Positions 15,260 to 24,111 of a stretch of DNA of 64,000 nucleotides are shown here, piece by piece. The stretch is taken from NCBI RefSeq assembly GCF_010726645.1, contig NZ_AP022563.1:4650001-4714000 (forward strand). The letters are read 5' to 3'. The translations under genes were made by a program, and so were the position numbers. Position 1 is the first letter of the stretch, and the number at the start of each line of letters is the position of its first letter. Below the pieces are notes generated by a model. That model saw only the letters and a program-made list of their open reading frames with translations. It did no database searches and was not told where the DNA came from. The DNA is from Mycolicibacterium duvalii (GTDB taxonomy: Bacteria; Actinomycetota; Actinomycetes; Mycobacteriales; Mycobacteriaceae).

Positions 15260-15736
15260 ATGACATCTGTACAGCTCACCGGCCACCGCGACCTCCGTGG
15301 TCGCAGCCCGCTCTCCCTCCGGCGTCTTGCGCTGACCTCGGCGATGGTAGCGGCCGGCTTCGCCGGATGGCTGGCAGCCACCGTCGATGAGCAGCCGGTG
15401 GCGTCATCGCCCAGACCGGTCACCGCCGTGGTGGCTGCGCCCGCGTCGGTCGGTTCGGAGGCGCAGCCCCCCGCACGGGAGTTCCAGCGCAGCGGCCAGA
15501 TCGTCGCGCTGTCCGACGACACCGTGACCATGGCCACCGACGGTCGGCTGACCACCTTCCGGGTCACGCCGCAGACCACGCGGATCACCGTGCCCGGCGC
15601 CGAAACCTTCGCGCCCGCGCAGAGCGTGGTGGTGCTGGGCATCGTCCGCGACGGGGTCGCGGTGGCCACGGCGATCGCCGACGAGCGCGCGGTCGGACCC
15701 GACGGGCCACCGATGGATTACCAGCTGCCGGTCTGA
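15260..15736 (+). CDS. Membrane-anchored/exported protein with OB-like domain (158 aa)
   Basis: Residues 1-23 are basic, 24-42 form one hydrophobic segment (signal anchor or uncleaved signal), then a Pro/Ala linker to ~70 and a beta-rich domain (GQIVALSDDTVTMATDGRLTTFRV, then TRITVPGAETFAPAQSVVVLG) that resembles the DUF5666-type OB fold. Function unknown. A SigF-type promoter precedes it. The 3' end overlaps the convergent phosphotransferase gene by 19 bp (15718-15736). Confidence 0.75.
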   Translation: MTSVQLTGHRDLRGRSPLSLRRLALTSAMVAAGFAGWLAATVDEQPVASSPRPVTAVVAAPASVGSEAQPPAREFQRSGQIVALSDDTVTMATDGRLTTFRVTPQTTRITVPGAETFAPAQSVVVLGIVRDGVAVATAIADERAVGPDGPPMDYQLPV

Positions 15737-16677
15737 TCACTCCAGCCGGGGCTGTTCCGCCATTCCTGCACCGCTTGGGCCAGTCCGGGCGCCAGCATCG
15801 GTAGCTCGTCGATCAGCGGCAGGCACCCGACGAACTGCAGGCGCCGCGCGGAGTCCATCAGCTGCTGCACATCCGGATCGGTGGCGCGCAGGCCCCGTCG
15901 CACCGCCGCCGCGTCGTACTGCGCGGTGGCGTCGCGACCCAGCAGCGCGATGTCCCACTCCACGGGTCCCATGCAGACATCCTCGAAGTCGCTGAACAGG
16001 ATTCCGTTCCGCGCGTGAATCACGTTGTGCGACGGTGCATCGCCCTGGATGGGCTGAACGGTGGCAGACGGGAACGCCGCCTGGAACGCCTCGGCGGTCG
16101 ACAGCACGGCACGCATCGCGTGGAATTCCGTCCAGACCCGATCCAGATCGGCAGCCGACAACAGGCCGCCCGGCCGCAGCTGGTCGAGCAGCTCGGGCAG
16201 GCCGAGGTTGAAGGGCGCGAGAAACGGCAGTCGACCCGGGTAGTCGGCCAGGCGCGCATGCAGTTCGGCGCTGTAGGCCAGATCGGCGCCGCGGTAGGGC
16301 TGGTGGTCCTCGGCGAGGTCGGCCAGTTCCCAGAACGTGATCGGAAAGCCGTCCTGGCGCACCGGCCTGCGGGGAACCTGAGCCGCCGGTCGCACCACCG
16401 GAACGCCCCGGTCGGCCAGCCAACCGGCGACGTCGAGTTCGCGCTGCTGGCGGCTGTGCTGCGCATCGGAATCGGAGCTTCCCGTCAGCACCACCGGGAT
16501 GCGGGCGACGACGGGCTCCGGTTCGAGCTGCACCACCACGGAGAACGCGTCGTGCAGCACGCGGGCGCGCGTCGCCGACAGCCCGAGGGCGGTTGCCGCG
16601 CGCAGCGCCGCAGCGCACGCCCGCCGGGTACGTCGGGCGAGCTGCTCTGCGGTCTGCAGTGGGCTCACCGGCGCCAC
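15718..16677 (-). CDS. Aminoglycoside-phosphotransferase/choline-kinase-like protein
   Basis: 319 residues with the APH fold. The Brenner motif reads Q211-G-D213-A-P-S-H-N218, with Gln replacing the usual His, and the metal-binding DFE is D230-F-E232. The N-lobe nucleotide part (residues 40-120) is recognisable but lacks a clear glycine loop. Members phosphorylate small hydroxyl substrates; the substrate here is unknown and there is no sign of a resistance cassette. Starts at GTG 16677; an 18-bp perfect palindrome sits 11 nt upstream and may control it. Overlaps the convergent gene's 3' end by 19 bp. Confidence 0.8.
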   Translation of the reverse strand: MAPVSPLQTAEQLARRTRRACAAALRAATALGLSATRARVLHDAFSVVVQLEPEPVVARIPVVLTGSSDSDAQHSRQQRELDVAGWLADRGVPVVRPAAQVPRRPVRQDGFPITFWELADLAEDHQPYRGADLAYSAELHARLADYPGRLPFLAPFNLGLPELLDQLRPGGLLSAADLDRVWTEFHAMRAVLSTAEAFQAAFPSATVQPIQGDAPSHNVIHARNGILFSDFEDVCMGPVEWDIALLGRDATAQYDAAAVRRGLRATDPDVQQLMDSARRLQFVGCLPLIDELPMLAPGLAQAVQEWRNSPGWSDQTGSW

Positions 16678-16687
16678 CTTAGCGACG

Positions 16688-16705
16688 GAGCTGACCGGTC
16701 AGCTC
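16688..16705. promoter_or_regulatory. 18-bp perfect palindrome, candidate operator
   Basis: A gap-free palindrome (GAGCTGACC and its complement) lies between the MOSC gene stop and the phosphotransferase start, 11 nt from the latter. Without a loop it suits a dimeric DNA-binding protein better than a terminator, though it could also fold. Confidence 0.4.
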
Positions 16706-16736
16706 GGCATTTTCGCGGCGGTCGGGCCGGACGAGC

Positions 16737-17384
16737 TCACAGCCGCTTGCGGATCTTGTTCTTGATCTTGTCCGGCAACGCGTCGGCGACGAGCAGGGAC
16801 GGGAGCAGCGCCGGCTCGCTCATCAACGCCCGGAAGACGGTGCCGACGGTCACGCCGTGGTCGGGCCGGTCCAGCACGGCGACGGCTGCGCCGGCGGCGA
16901 CGGTGCCGGGTTCGATGACCCGGAAGTATGCGCCGGGCAGGTTCGCGGCGGTGAACGTCTTCATCCAGCCGGGCCGGTCCAGCCAGGCCGTGAAGGTACG
17001 ACACGGGGTGCGCGGGCTGGTCACCTCCAGAACCAGTCCGTCGTCGCCCACCGACCAGCGCTCCCCGATGACGCAGTCGGTGAGGTGGACGCCGGACGTG
17101 GTCAGGTTCTCCCCGAACACCCCGTTGGTCAGGGCCCCGCCCAGGTCGGTCTCCCAGCGGTCGAGATCCTCGCGGGCGTAGGCGTAGACCGCCTGATCGT
17201 CACCCCCGTGGTAGCGGCGGTTACCGATGGTGTCGCCGGCCAGACCGCTGCCCGGCCCGCTGCGCGCCGGTCCGGGTGCTCGTACCGGCACCGGGCCCGG
17301 GCTGGGCCGTTTGTCGATCCCGGAACGCAGCCGGCCCAGCTGCACCGGCGCGGACGCGACGTTGACCGTCAGAACGGAAGCCAT
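16737..17384 (-). CDS. MOSC-domain protein
   Basis: 215 residues from ATG 17384 (an in-frame GTG at 17390 is possible). The N-terminal part (MASVLTVNVASAPVQ) and the core match stand-alone MOSC proteins of the YiiM type; the conserved Cys that can bind molybdenum sulphide lies in the segment SPRTPCRTFTAW, about residue 120. The C-terminal helical extension is usual for the family. Related proteins take part in detoxifying N-hydroxylated bases or carry Mo-cofactor sulphur; which applies is not shown. It could be co-transcribed with the phosphotransferase downstream. Confidence 0.85.
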   Translation of the reverse strand: MASVLTVNVASAPVQLGRLRSGIDKRPSPGPVPVRAPGPARSGPGSGLAGDTIGNRRYHGGDDQAVYAYAREDLDRWETDLGGALTNGVFGENLTTSGVHLTDCVIGERWSVGDDGLVLEVTSPRTPCRTFTAWLDRPGWMKTFTAANLPGAYFRVIEPGTVAAGAAVAVLDRPDHGVTVGTVFRALMSEPALLPSLLVADALPDKIKNKIRKRL

Positions 17385-17832
17385 GAGCACCAGCTAACAG
17401 CATCCAATGATGTTGGCCGACAGCAGGTCCCCGAGCGATTGCGCACATCGCCGAAACGCCTCTGATGGTTGGAATCGGTTGTGGTGCTTGGTACATGCTG
17501 GCTGCGCTCCGACCGTCCCCACCACCCGGGCAGCGGACCTGTGGGATAGTCGAGTTGGGCCAGACCTTCAGGTTGCCGAAACATGCGGGCAGAGAACTGC
17601 CGCGTTCGCGCACGCCGCCTACGCGGTTGAGCACACGGTTCGTGGGCAGTGTCGCGACCAGTTCGTCAGAATGGTTCGTAACCCCAGGTCCCCATACGGT
17701 TCGTTTGCGGATCGCTGAAAGGGAAGGACGGTCGATGAGGTCGCCGAGCGACCCACCGCGCATGGCACACACTCCTGCCATGCGTCGGGGAAGCGCTTGC
17801 CGGCGCCGTCGGTCGGAAGGGGGAGCGTTTCA
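17385..17832. other. Intergenic region upstream of the LuxR-type regulator
   Basis: 448 bp between the divergent MOSC and LuxR-type genes. Short open frames exist on both strands but none has a ribosome site with mycobacterial-looking protein, so I call no gene. It contains an 8-bp inverted repeat CGCATGGC/GCCATGCG (17759-17766 and 17777-17784), 49 nt before the regulator start, and a weak GTTT-N14-GGGAA box (17703-17725). Confidence 0.4.
17759..17784. promoter_or_regulatory. Inverted repeat before the LuxR-type gene
   Basis: CGCATGGC and GCCATGCG separated by 10 nt, in the leader or promoter region of the regulator gene. Could be an autoregulatory site or an RNA hairpin; nothing in the sequence decides. 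Confidence 0.3.
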
Positions 17833-20625
17833 GTGACGCCGCTTCGTCTCGTCAGCCGTCCAGGCGAAGACGGCGCAATCGCCGATTTTCTGGACCGGAT
17901 GTCGGGCGGGCCTTCGGCGCTGATTCTGGAGGGCGAAGCGGGCATCGGCAAGACCACGGTGTGGTTCGCTGCGATCGACCGGGCGCGGCAGCGCGGTTTC
18001 ACGGTGCTGTCGGCGCGGGCGGCCGAGGCCGAATCGGTGCTGGCCTATGCGGGCTTGGCCGACGTGCTGGGCAACGTCGACGCAGCGGCGTGGGCGGCTC
18101 TGCCGGCGCCGCAGACGCGGGCGTTGGAACGGGTCCTGTCGCACAGCCACGACGTGAGCCATGAAACCGACCAGCGCGCCGTGGCCGCCGGATTCTGTTC
18201 CCTGATCGATTCTCTGGCAGGACACGCGCCGGTACTGCTGGCGATCGACGATCTGCAGTGGCTCGATCCGTCCAGCGTGCACGCGGTCGCGTTCGCTGCC
18301 AGGCGGCTGACCGCGCGAGTGGGGGTGCTCGCCACCGAGCGGATCGATCCGGCGTCGGGCAGTGCGTGTTCATGGCTGCAGTTGCCCAGACCTGAAGCCC
18401 TCGAGCGCGTCAAGGTCGGTCCGCTGAGCCTTGGTGGACTGAGCGCGGTCGTGTCCGACCGGTTGGGCCGGTCGGTGTCCAGACCGACGATGGTGCGGAT
18501 CGCGGAGATTTCGGGCGGAAACCCGTTCTATGCGCTGGAGTTGGCGCGGGCGATGGAGGTGGAGCCGGCCGGCGCCGCAACAGGCCTTCCGAACACGCTG
18601 GCCGATTTGGTACGGGCCAGGGTCGGCGGGCTCGATTCCGACGTCCATGAGGCGTTACTCGCGGCGGCCTGCATGAAAGAGCCGACCATCGACCTCATCG
18701 CGGGTGCGACCGACGCCGACACCGAGGAAACCGCACGGCTGCTCGAGGATGCTGAGGACCAGGGCCTTGTTGTCATCGACGGGCACCAGATCCGGTTCGC
18801 TCACCCGCTGTTGGCCAGGGGCGTCTACACCGGGGCCGGCCGCTCCCGGCGCCGAACGTTGCATCGCCGGTTGGCCGGCCTTGTCGAGGAGCCTGAACTC
18901 CAGGCGCGCCACCTGGCTCTGGCGTCGGTCAGCGCTGATCCGAAGACACTGGAGTCTCTGGACCAGGCCGCGAAAATCGCCCGTGCGCGGGGGGCGCCGG
19001 CAGCCGCCGCCGAACTACTGGACCTGGCCCTGGGACTGGGCGGTGACACCCCGGAGCGGCGGATCCGCTCGGCGCACAATCACCGCGACGCCGGAGACTT
19101 GAGGCGATCCCAGGAGCTGCTGCAGGCCACCGTCGAGGAACTCGACGCCGGCAGAGTGCGCGCAGAGGCACTCAGCCAGCTCGCCGCCGTGCGGGCGGTC
19201 GATGCCGATTACCAGCAGGCCGTCAGCCTCCTGGAGCGCGCGCTGAACGAGGCCGAGAACGACGACGCGCTGCGCGCCCAGGTTCTGGTCAGCTTGTCGT
19301 TCGCGTTGCTGCATGCCGGCCGACTCACCGCAGCAGTGCGAACAGTCGACGACGCGGTGGCCGCCGCTGAACGCGCCGGCCAACCGCACCTGCTGTGTCA
19401 GGCGTTGAGTTTGCGCGTCAACGTGCGCTTCCTGCGAGGCGACGGCGTTGACCAACAGTGCCTGCAGCGCGCCCTCGAGTTGGAGGACGAGCACGCGCCG
19501 GTACCGATGACCTTCCGGCCCAGCGTGCACCGCGCGATGTACTCGTCGTGGACCGGCGATCTCCAGCGCGCCCGCGACGAGACGGCCGCGATCCGGCAGC
19601 GCTGCATAGATCGTGGCGAGGAGAACGACCTCATCCACGTCACGTTCCACAGCTTTCAGATCGAGCTCTGGCTGGGCAGACTCGACCGTGCCGAGGTGAT
19701 CGCCGACGAAGCGACGCAACGCGCGCGCCAGCTGGGCGGCGACCTGGCCCAGGCAACCGCCCTGACGATGCGCGCGCTGCTGTTCGCCCATGTCGGTCGC
19801 GAGGACGAAACCCGTGCCGACGCCCACGCCGCGCTGGAAGCCAGCCTGCGGTGCGGCGCCCAGATCCTGGCGGTGTGGCCGATCACCGCACTGGGCTTGT
19901 TGGAGTTGTCGCTGGGTAACTATGACTCGGCGGTGACCACGCTTTCCCCGCTGATCGAGGTCCTCGAAAAAACACCGGACGCCGTCGAGATCTGCACCGC
20001 TCCGTTCGTCGCCGATGCGGCCGAGGCCCTGATACAGGTGGGCCGGCTCGGTCAAGCCGAAGCGTTGGTCGAGCGGCTCGAACGCTGCGGGCACCGGCTC
20101 GATCGAGCTCGGATGCTGGCCGTCGGCGGACGCTGCCGCAGCATGTTGCTGGCGGCGGGGGGCCACGTGGACGCCGCAAGCGAGGCCGCGCGGCTGGCGC
20201 TGGCCCACCACGACCGACTGCCGATGCCGTTCGAACGTGCGCGCACCCAGTTGTTGTGGGGCCGGCTCCAGCGCAGGCAACGGCACAGAGACGCTGCCGC
20301 GGCCAACATCCGTGACGCGCTGTCTGTTTTCGATGACCTCGGGTGTGCGCTCTGGTCTGTGCGTGCCCGCGCCGAGTTGGACCGCGCCACCGCCGTCCGC
20401 ACCGAGGATGCCGCGCAGCTCACCAAGTCTGAACGACGGGTCGCCGAGCTGGTCGCTTCGGGAATGTCCAACCGCGAAGTCGCCGCGGCGTTGTTCATCA
20501 GCCCGAAAACCGTGGAGGTCAACCTCTCTCGCGTGTACCGCAAGCTCGGCATCCGCTCGCGGGCCGGTTTGGCCCGCCGGATGGACGCGCCCGACGGCGC
20601 CGAGCAGGAAGATCCCGGCCGCTAG
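17833..20625 (+). CDS. Large ATP-binding LuxR-family regulator (LAL/MalT-like)
   Basis: 930 residues from GTG 17833, chosen because GAAGGGGGAG lies 8 nt upstream (a longer frame to 17797 has no such site). Residues 30-300 are a STAND-type AAA/NACHT ATPase: Walker A GEAGIGKTT (34-42) and Walker B LLAIDDLQWLD around residue 140. Residues ~330-840 are TPR-like helical repeats. The last ~65 residues form a LuxR HTH (TKSERRVAELVASGMSNRE... then ISPKTVEVNLSRVYRKLGI). Such proteins are ligand- or partner-gated transcription activators. No obvious target gene is adjacent. Confidence 0.92.
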   Translation: MTPLRLVSRPGEDGAIADFLDRMSGGPSALILEGEAGIGKTTVWFAAIDRARQRGFTVLSARAAEAESVLAYAGLADVLGNVDAAAWAALPAPQTRALERVLSHSHDVSHETDQRAVAAGFCSLIDSLAGHAPVLLAIDDLQWLDPSSVHAVAFAARRLTARVGVLATERIDPASGSACSWLQLPRPEALERVKVGPLSLGGLSAVVSDRLGRSVSRPTMVRIAEISGGNPFYALELARAMEVEPAGAATGLPNTLADLVRARVGGLDSDVHEALLAAACMKEPTIDLIAGATDADTEETARLLEDAEDQGLVVIDGHQIRFAHPLLARGVYTGAGRSRRRTLHRRLAGLVEEPELQARHLALASVSADPKTLESLDQAAKIARARGAPAAAAELLDLALGLGGDTPERRIRSAHNHRDAGDLRRSQELLQATVEELDAGRVRAEALSQLAAVRAVDADYQQAVSLLERALNEAENDDALRAQVLVSLSFALLHAGRLTAAVRTVDDAVAAAERAGQPHLLCQALSLRVNVRFLRGDGVDQQCLQRALELEDEHAPVPMTFRPSVHRAMYSSWTGDLQRARDETAAIRQRCIDRGEENDLIHVTFHSFQIELWLGRLDRAEVIADEATQRARQLGGDLAQATALTMRALLFAHVGREDETRADAHAALEASLRCGAQILAVWPITALGLLELSLGNYDSAVTTLSPLIEVLEKTPDAVEICTAPFVADAAEALIQVGRLGQAEALVERLERCGHRLDRARMLAVGGRCRSMLLAAGGHVDAASEAARLALAHHDRLPMPFERARTQLLWGRLQRRQRHRDAAAANIRDALSVFDDLGCALWSVRARAELDRATAVRTEDAAQLTKSERRVAELVASGMSNREVAAALFISPKTVEVNLSRVYRKLGIRSRAGLARRMDAPDGAEQEDPGR

Positions 20626-20631
20626 ACGAAC

Positions 20632-21162
20632 CTAATCGAGCAACTCCCACTGATCGTTCTCGCCGACCGGGGCGGCGGTCACCCGCACTGTGCGTTCGAC
20701 CCCGGCCTCATCTGCTGCGGTGCAATCCAGGAACTTGCCGACCTCCACGGCACGCAACCCGGCTCCGCAGGTCACGGTGACCGGGAAGCCGACCTGATTC
20801 GAGATCTCCTCGGAGAGCGCCGCGGCGGTGTCGGGCAGGTTGTAAAGGGTGTCCAGCGTGGCGAAATCGACGTTGTAGTCGTCGTCGGTCACGGTGGCCT
20901 CGACCCGAACGGTCTGCCCGCCCACCTCGGCGGTGCAGACCAGCTTGTCCCCCGTGCCCGGGGATGGCGACTTGCGCGGGCACTCCAGCGACGACACCTG
21001 CTGCTCGATCGGTTGGTAGGTGGTGTTCAATTCGTCGGTGATCGCGGTCTCGAGCTTGTCGTAGTCCAACCCGCCCGTAGAGACCGACATCTGGCAGGCC
21101 GGCAACACCAGGATGGTGCCAGCCAACACCAACGCCGGTGCCGATCGCAGTCCTGGTGTCAT
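20632..21162 (-). CDS. DUF4333 lipoprotein
   Basis: 176 residues with a lipoprotein signal: hydrophobic stretch then LPAC lipobox (Cys23). The mature part has two DUF4333-like repeats, each with a conserved Cys pair: L-E-C-P...LVC near residues 60-76 and VTC...FLDC near 130-145. This family is common in mycobacteria; function unknown. Convergent with the LuxR-type regulator, 6 bp apart. Confidence 0.85.
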   Translation of the reverse strand: MTPGLRSAPALVLAGTILVLPACQMSVSTGGLDYDKLETAITDELNTTYQPIEQQVSSLECPRKSPSPGTGDKLVCTAEVGGQTVRVEATVTDDDYNVDFATLDTLYNLPDTAAALSEEISNQVGFPVTVTCGAGLRAVEVGKFLDCTAADEAGVERTVRVTAAPVGENDQWELLD

Positions 21163-21206
21163 GATCGCCTCGATTCAGGGTCAGCAGGATTTCATGATCA
21201 TAGACC

Positions 21207-21602
21207 TCAGAGCCCGGTCAGGTCATCGGGAACGTCAACGGCATAGGCCTGCAACACATTCAGCGGCACGATGTCGAGCGTGCGCGCATGGGTGGACGCC
21301 AGCACCACCGGACAGGCGAAGCCGTCCTGGTGGGCGCGCAGCCAGTTGCGTGCGGTCACGCACCAGCGGTCGCCCGGCATGAGGCCGGGGAAGCGATAGA
21401 CCGGCATCGGGGTCGACAGGTCATTGCCGATACCGCGTTGGTGGGCAAGGAATTCCGCGGTCACCACCGCACAGATGGTGTGGCGGCCCAGGTCCTGCTC
21501 GCCGGTGCTGCAGCAGCCGTCACGGAAGAAACCGGTCATCGGGTCGGTACCGCACGGCGTCAACGGTCCGCCGAGCACATTCTGCTCTGGTTGCTCTGGC
21601 AC
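21207..21602 (-). CDS. DUF2237 family protein
   Basis: 131 residues with hallmark DUF2237 blocks: NVLGGPLTPCGTDPMTGFFRDGCC at the N-terminus (C17, C29-C30), HTICAVVTAEFL in the middle and PGDRWCVTARNW then ACPVVLASTH near the end. The cysteines and conserved acidic residues suggest metal or redox chemistry, but the family's role is not established. GTG start at 21602, with GATACT six bases upstream suggesting a leaderless transcript. Confidence 0.85.
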   Translation of the reverse strand: MPEQPEQNVLGGPLTPCGTDPMTGFFRDGCCSTGEQDLGRHTICAVVTAEFLAHQRGIGNDLSTPMPVYRFPGLMPGDRWCVTARNWLRAHQDGFACPVVLASTHARTLDIVPLNVLQAYAVDVPDDLTGL

Positions 21603-21623
21603 CGCCTCAGTATCGCGCCGACC

Positions 21624-22646
21624 TCAGATGCTCAGCCGGCGATACCGCGCAATCCGCCGGATTCCGGACGCCGGCGCGGGGCCGGCCGGTACGGCCAGAG
21701 CTTCGCGTAACCGGGTCCGCACCGCCGCGGCGTCGAAGTCCATGCCGATGGCCACCAGGCTGCTGCCCGACGGTCGCGCGCCTGACGCGGCCGCCACGTG
21801 CACCGACGAGCCGACCACGTTGACGACGTAGCCGCGCGTCTGCGACCGGTACCGCACCGCGACCGTGCCCTTCATCCGGTACACCCCCGCCGGTGGTTCC
21901 TCGAGCAGATCGAACACCGCATCCGGGTCGGCGCACCCGTCGGTCACCACCGTCACCGAGTCGGCGTGGGTGTGGTCATGCGTGCCGTCCGCAGCCTCGC
22001 TGTCGTAGAGCAATTCGCGAAAAGTCAGCTGCCCCGTCTCGTCGCCGCCGGCCACGTCGTAGAGCAGCGCGGGGTCGATCCGGCCGCCGACCGCACCGAT
22101 CACGCGTGCGTGCGGGTTGCTCGGGTGTATCCGCTCTTCGACACGCCGCAGCACCGCAACTCGCTCGGCCTCGGCGACCTGGTCCAGTTTGTTCACCACG
22201 ACCAGGGATGCCGCGCGGTAGCGCGCCGGCGGGGCCGCGTCACGGTCGACGGTCTCGAAGTGCCGTGCCGCGTCGAGGACGTCGATCACCCCGCCCGGCC
22301 GGACCCGGTCGACGCCGCTGAACCGGATGATGCGCGAGATCGCCACCGGGTCGGCCAGTCCGCTGGCCTCGATGATGATGGCGTCGAGGCGCAGCTTGGG
22401 GTCGGCCAACCGGGCCAGCGCGACATCGAGGCCGCCGTCGTCGGGCAGGCAGCAGATGCAACCCCCGGCGATCGAGGCCGGCTCATCGACCTGACCGGTG
22501 ACCAGCGCCGCGTCGACGTTGAGCTCACCGAAATCGTTGATCACCACGCCGATCCGGGCACCCGGGCTACGGAGCACGTGGTTGAGCAGCGTGGTCTTGC
22601 CGGCCCCGAGATAACCGGTCAGCGCGATGACGGGGATGGGCTGCAC
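21624..22646 (-). CDS. CobW/P47K-family GTPase (metallochaperone, COG0523)
   Basis: 340 residues. G-domain motifs: Walker A GYLGAGKTT (10-18), the metal-binding GCICC (61-65), EASGLADP for the switch region and NKLD for guanine specificity. A His cluster HDHTHAD precedes the C-terminal CobW_C domain. COG0523 proteins deliver zinc, cobalt or other metals to client enzymes using GTP. No Zur box was recognised upstream. GTG start at 22646; TAGGCT lies 8 nt upstream, so the leader is at most a few nt. It is not adjacent to cobalamin synthesis genes, so a zinc or other metal role is as likely as cobalt. Confidence 0.88.
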   Translation of the reverse strand: MQPIPVIALTGYLGAGKTTLLNHVLRSPGARIGVVINDFGELNVDAALVTGQVDEPASIAGGCICCLPDDGGLDVALARLADPKLRLDAIIIEASGLADPVAISRIIRFSGVDRVRPGGVIDVLDAARHFETVDRDAAPPARYRAASLVVVNKLDQVAEAERVAVLRRVEERIHPSNPHARVIGAVGGRIDPALLYDVAGGDETGQLTFRELLYDSEAADGTHDHTHADSVTVVTDGCADPDAVFDLLEEPPAGVYRMKGTVAVRYRSQTRGYVVNVVGSSVHVAAASGARPSGSSLVAIGMDFDAAAVRTRLREALAVPAGPAPASGIRRIARYRRLSI

Positions 22647-22667
22647 GGCACGACAGCCTACCCAGGG

Positions 22668-23945
22668 TCAGGGCAACTGGTTCTTGACCACCAGGCCGTC
22701 TTTGACGATCACGGCGAGATGGGCTGCCGGATCGCCCAGCAGAGCCAGGTCGGTCGTCGGGTCGCCGTCGACGAGCAGCACGTCGGCCCAAGCGCCCGGG
22801 GTGATTTCGCCCAGCCGGGCCGCGCGGTACGGATCGCGCTGACCCGACAGGCGGAACAGTTCGGCGTTGCCCGAGGTGACCATGGTCAGCGCCTCGAACG
22901 TGGTCATGTACTCACCGAGCCGCACCAGCATCTGGCTCTGCACGTCGTCACGTTCCGGCTCGAACAGCAGGTCGGTGCCCCAGGCCACCTTTACGCCGTG
23001 TTTGGTGGCCCATCGGTAGAGCTGGTCGGTGCCTGCGCAGATCTCCCGATTCTTGGCCGCGCTGTCGGGATTGAGGAAGCTGTGATCGTGCTCGGCGAAC
23101 GGCTGGGTGGACAGCCACACTTCGCGTTCGGCGAGGAGTGCGACGGTGTCCTCGTCAGCGAGGTGGCCGTGCTCGATGGACCGCACGCCGGCCTCGACCG
23201 CCCGCCGGATCCCGGTGACGTTGTAGACGTGGGTCGCGACATAGGTGCCGTAGTCGCGGGCGGCCTCGACGGCGGCGCGCAATTCGGCCGGAGTGAACTG
23301 TACCGTGTAGAGCGGGTCATACAGCGATGCCGCGCCGCCGCCCACCATCAACTTGATCTGCGCCGCACCGGATTTCAGCTGCTCACGCACCGCGGCGGTG
23401 ACCCGGTCGGCGCCGTCGGCGACCCGCATGAACCCGATCTGCTCGGCCCGGGACGGCGCGCCGCCCAGCGCGGTGGGCGTCTCGTAGACGAAGCCGAAAT
23501 CGCCGTGGCCCCCGGTCTGCGACACCGCGGCCTGGCTCGGATAGATCCGCGGGCCGAGCTCGGGCGCCTCGTCGATGACCTGCTTGATGCCGGCGGTGTC
23601 ACCGGCCATGTCGCGCACAGTGGTGAAGCCGCGCAGCAGCGTGTCCTTGGCGCGGGCCAGGGTGCGGGCCGCCAACAGGGTCTGCGTGCCCATCGCGAGG
23701 TCGAGCAGCGTGTTGGCCATGCCCACCAGATGCACGTGCGCGTCGCTCATGCCCGGCATCAACGTCCGGCCACCACCGTCGATGACGGTGGTGCCGGGGG
23801 CCTCGGCGATCGGTGAGGGTTCGACGGCGGCGATGGTGCGGCCCTCCACCAGCACATGACCGTCGGTCAGCCGGGGCGTCCGGCCGTCGAAGATCCGGAC
23901 GTTCTTGATCAGCAGACGCTTCGTCGCAGCGTTCGCCGCACCCAT
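22668..23945 (-). CDS. Metal-dependent amidohydrolase (imidazolonepropionase-like)
   Basis: 425 residues from ATG 23945, which has GGGAGG 6 nt upstream. The amidohydrolase metal ligands are in place: HxH in SDAHVHL, a candidate carboxylated Lys in IKLMVGGG, His in ATHVYN and EHGH, and the catalytic Asp in WGTD. Residues 1-60 and the last ~60 form the beta-sandwich typical of the class. These enzymes hydrolyse cyclic amides, dipeptides or lactones (prolidase-, Sgx/phosphotriesterase-like); the substrate is not deducible. Ends 21 bp before the CobW gene on the same strand, so co-transcription is likely and the CobW protein might supply metal. Confidence 0.88.
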   Translation of the reverse strand: MGAANAATKRLLIKNVRIFDGRTPRLTDGHVLVEGRTIAAVEPSPIAEAPGTTVIDGGGRTLMPGMSDAHVHLVGMANTLLDLAMGTQTLLAARTLARAKDTLLRGFTTVRDMAGDTAGIKQVIDEAPELGPRIYPSQAAVSQTGGHGDFGFVYETPTALGGAPSRAEQIGFMRVADGADRVTAAVREQLKSGAAQIKLMVGGGAASLYDPLYTVQFTPAELRAAVEAARDYGTYVATHVYNVTGIRRAVEAGVRSIEHGHLADEDTVALLAEREVWLSTQPFAEHDHSFLNPDSAAKNREICAGTDQLYRWATKHGVKVAWGTDLLFEPERDDVQSQMLVRLGEYMTTFEALTMVTSGNAELFRLSGQRDPYRAARLGEITPGAWADVLLVDGDPTTDLALLGDPAAHLAVIVKDGLVVKNQLP

Positions 23946-24111
23946 ACAGACCTCCCGTGTCGGCCACAGGTTAGCGCCGAGGTGGCCGGACATGGTGGGA
24001 GGTCCGGCACGGCGCACGGTGCGACGTGCAGAAGCCGGGCCTGATCAGGTCAGGCCCGGCTTCCGCGGCGCCGCGTCGGAGTCGCGCTGTGGCGAATGGG
24101 TGGGTGTCGTA

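Noticed and set aside
17407..17836. Several 70-120 codon frames upstream of the LuxR-type regulator
   Set aside because: They conflict with one another in frame, lack ribosome sites and encode nothing recognisable; they may simply reflect high GC.
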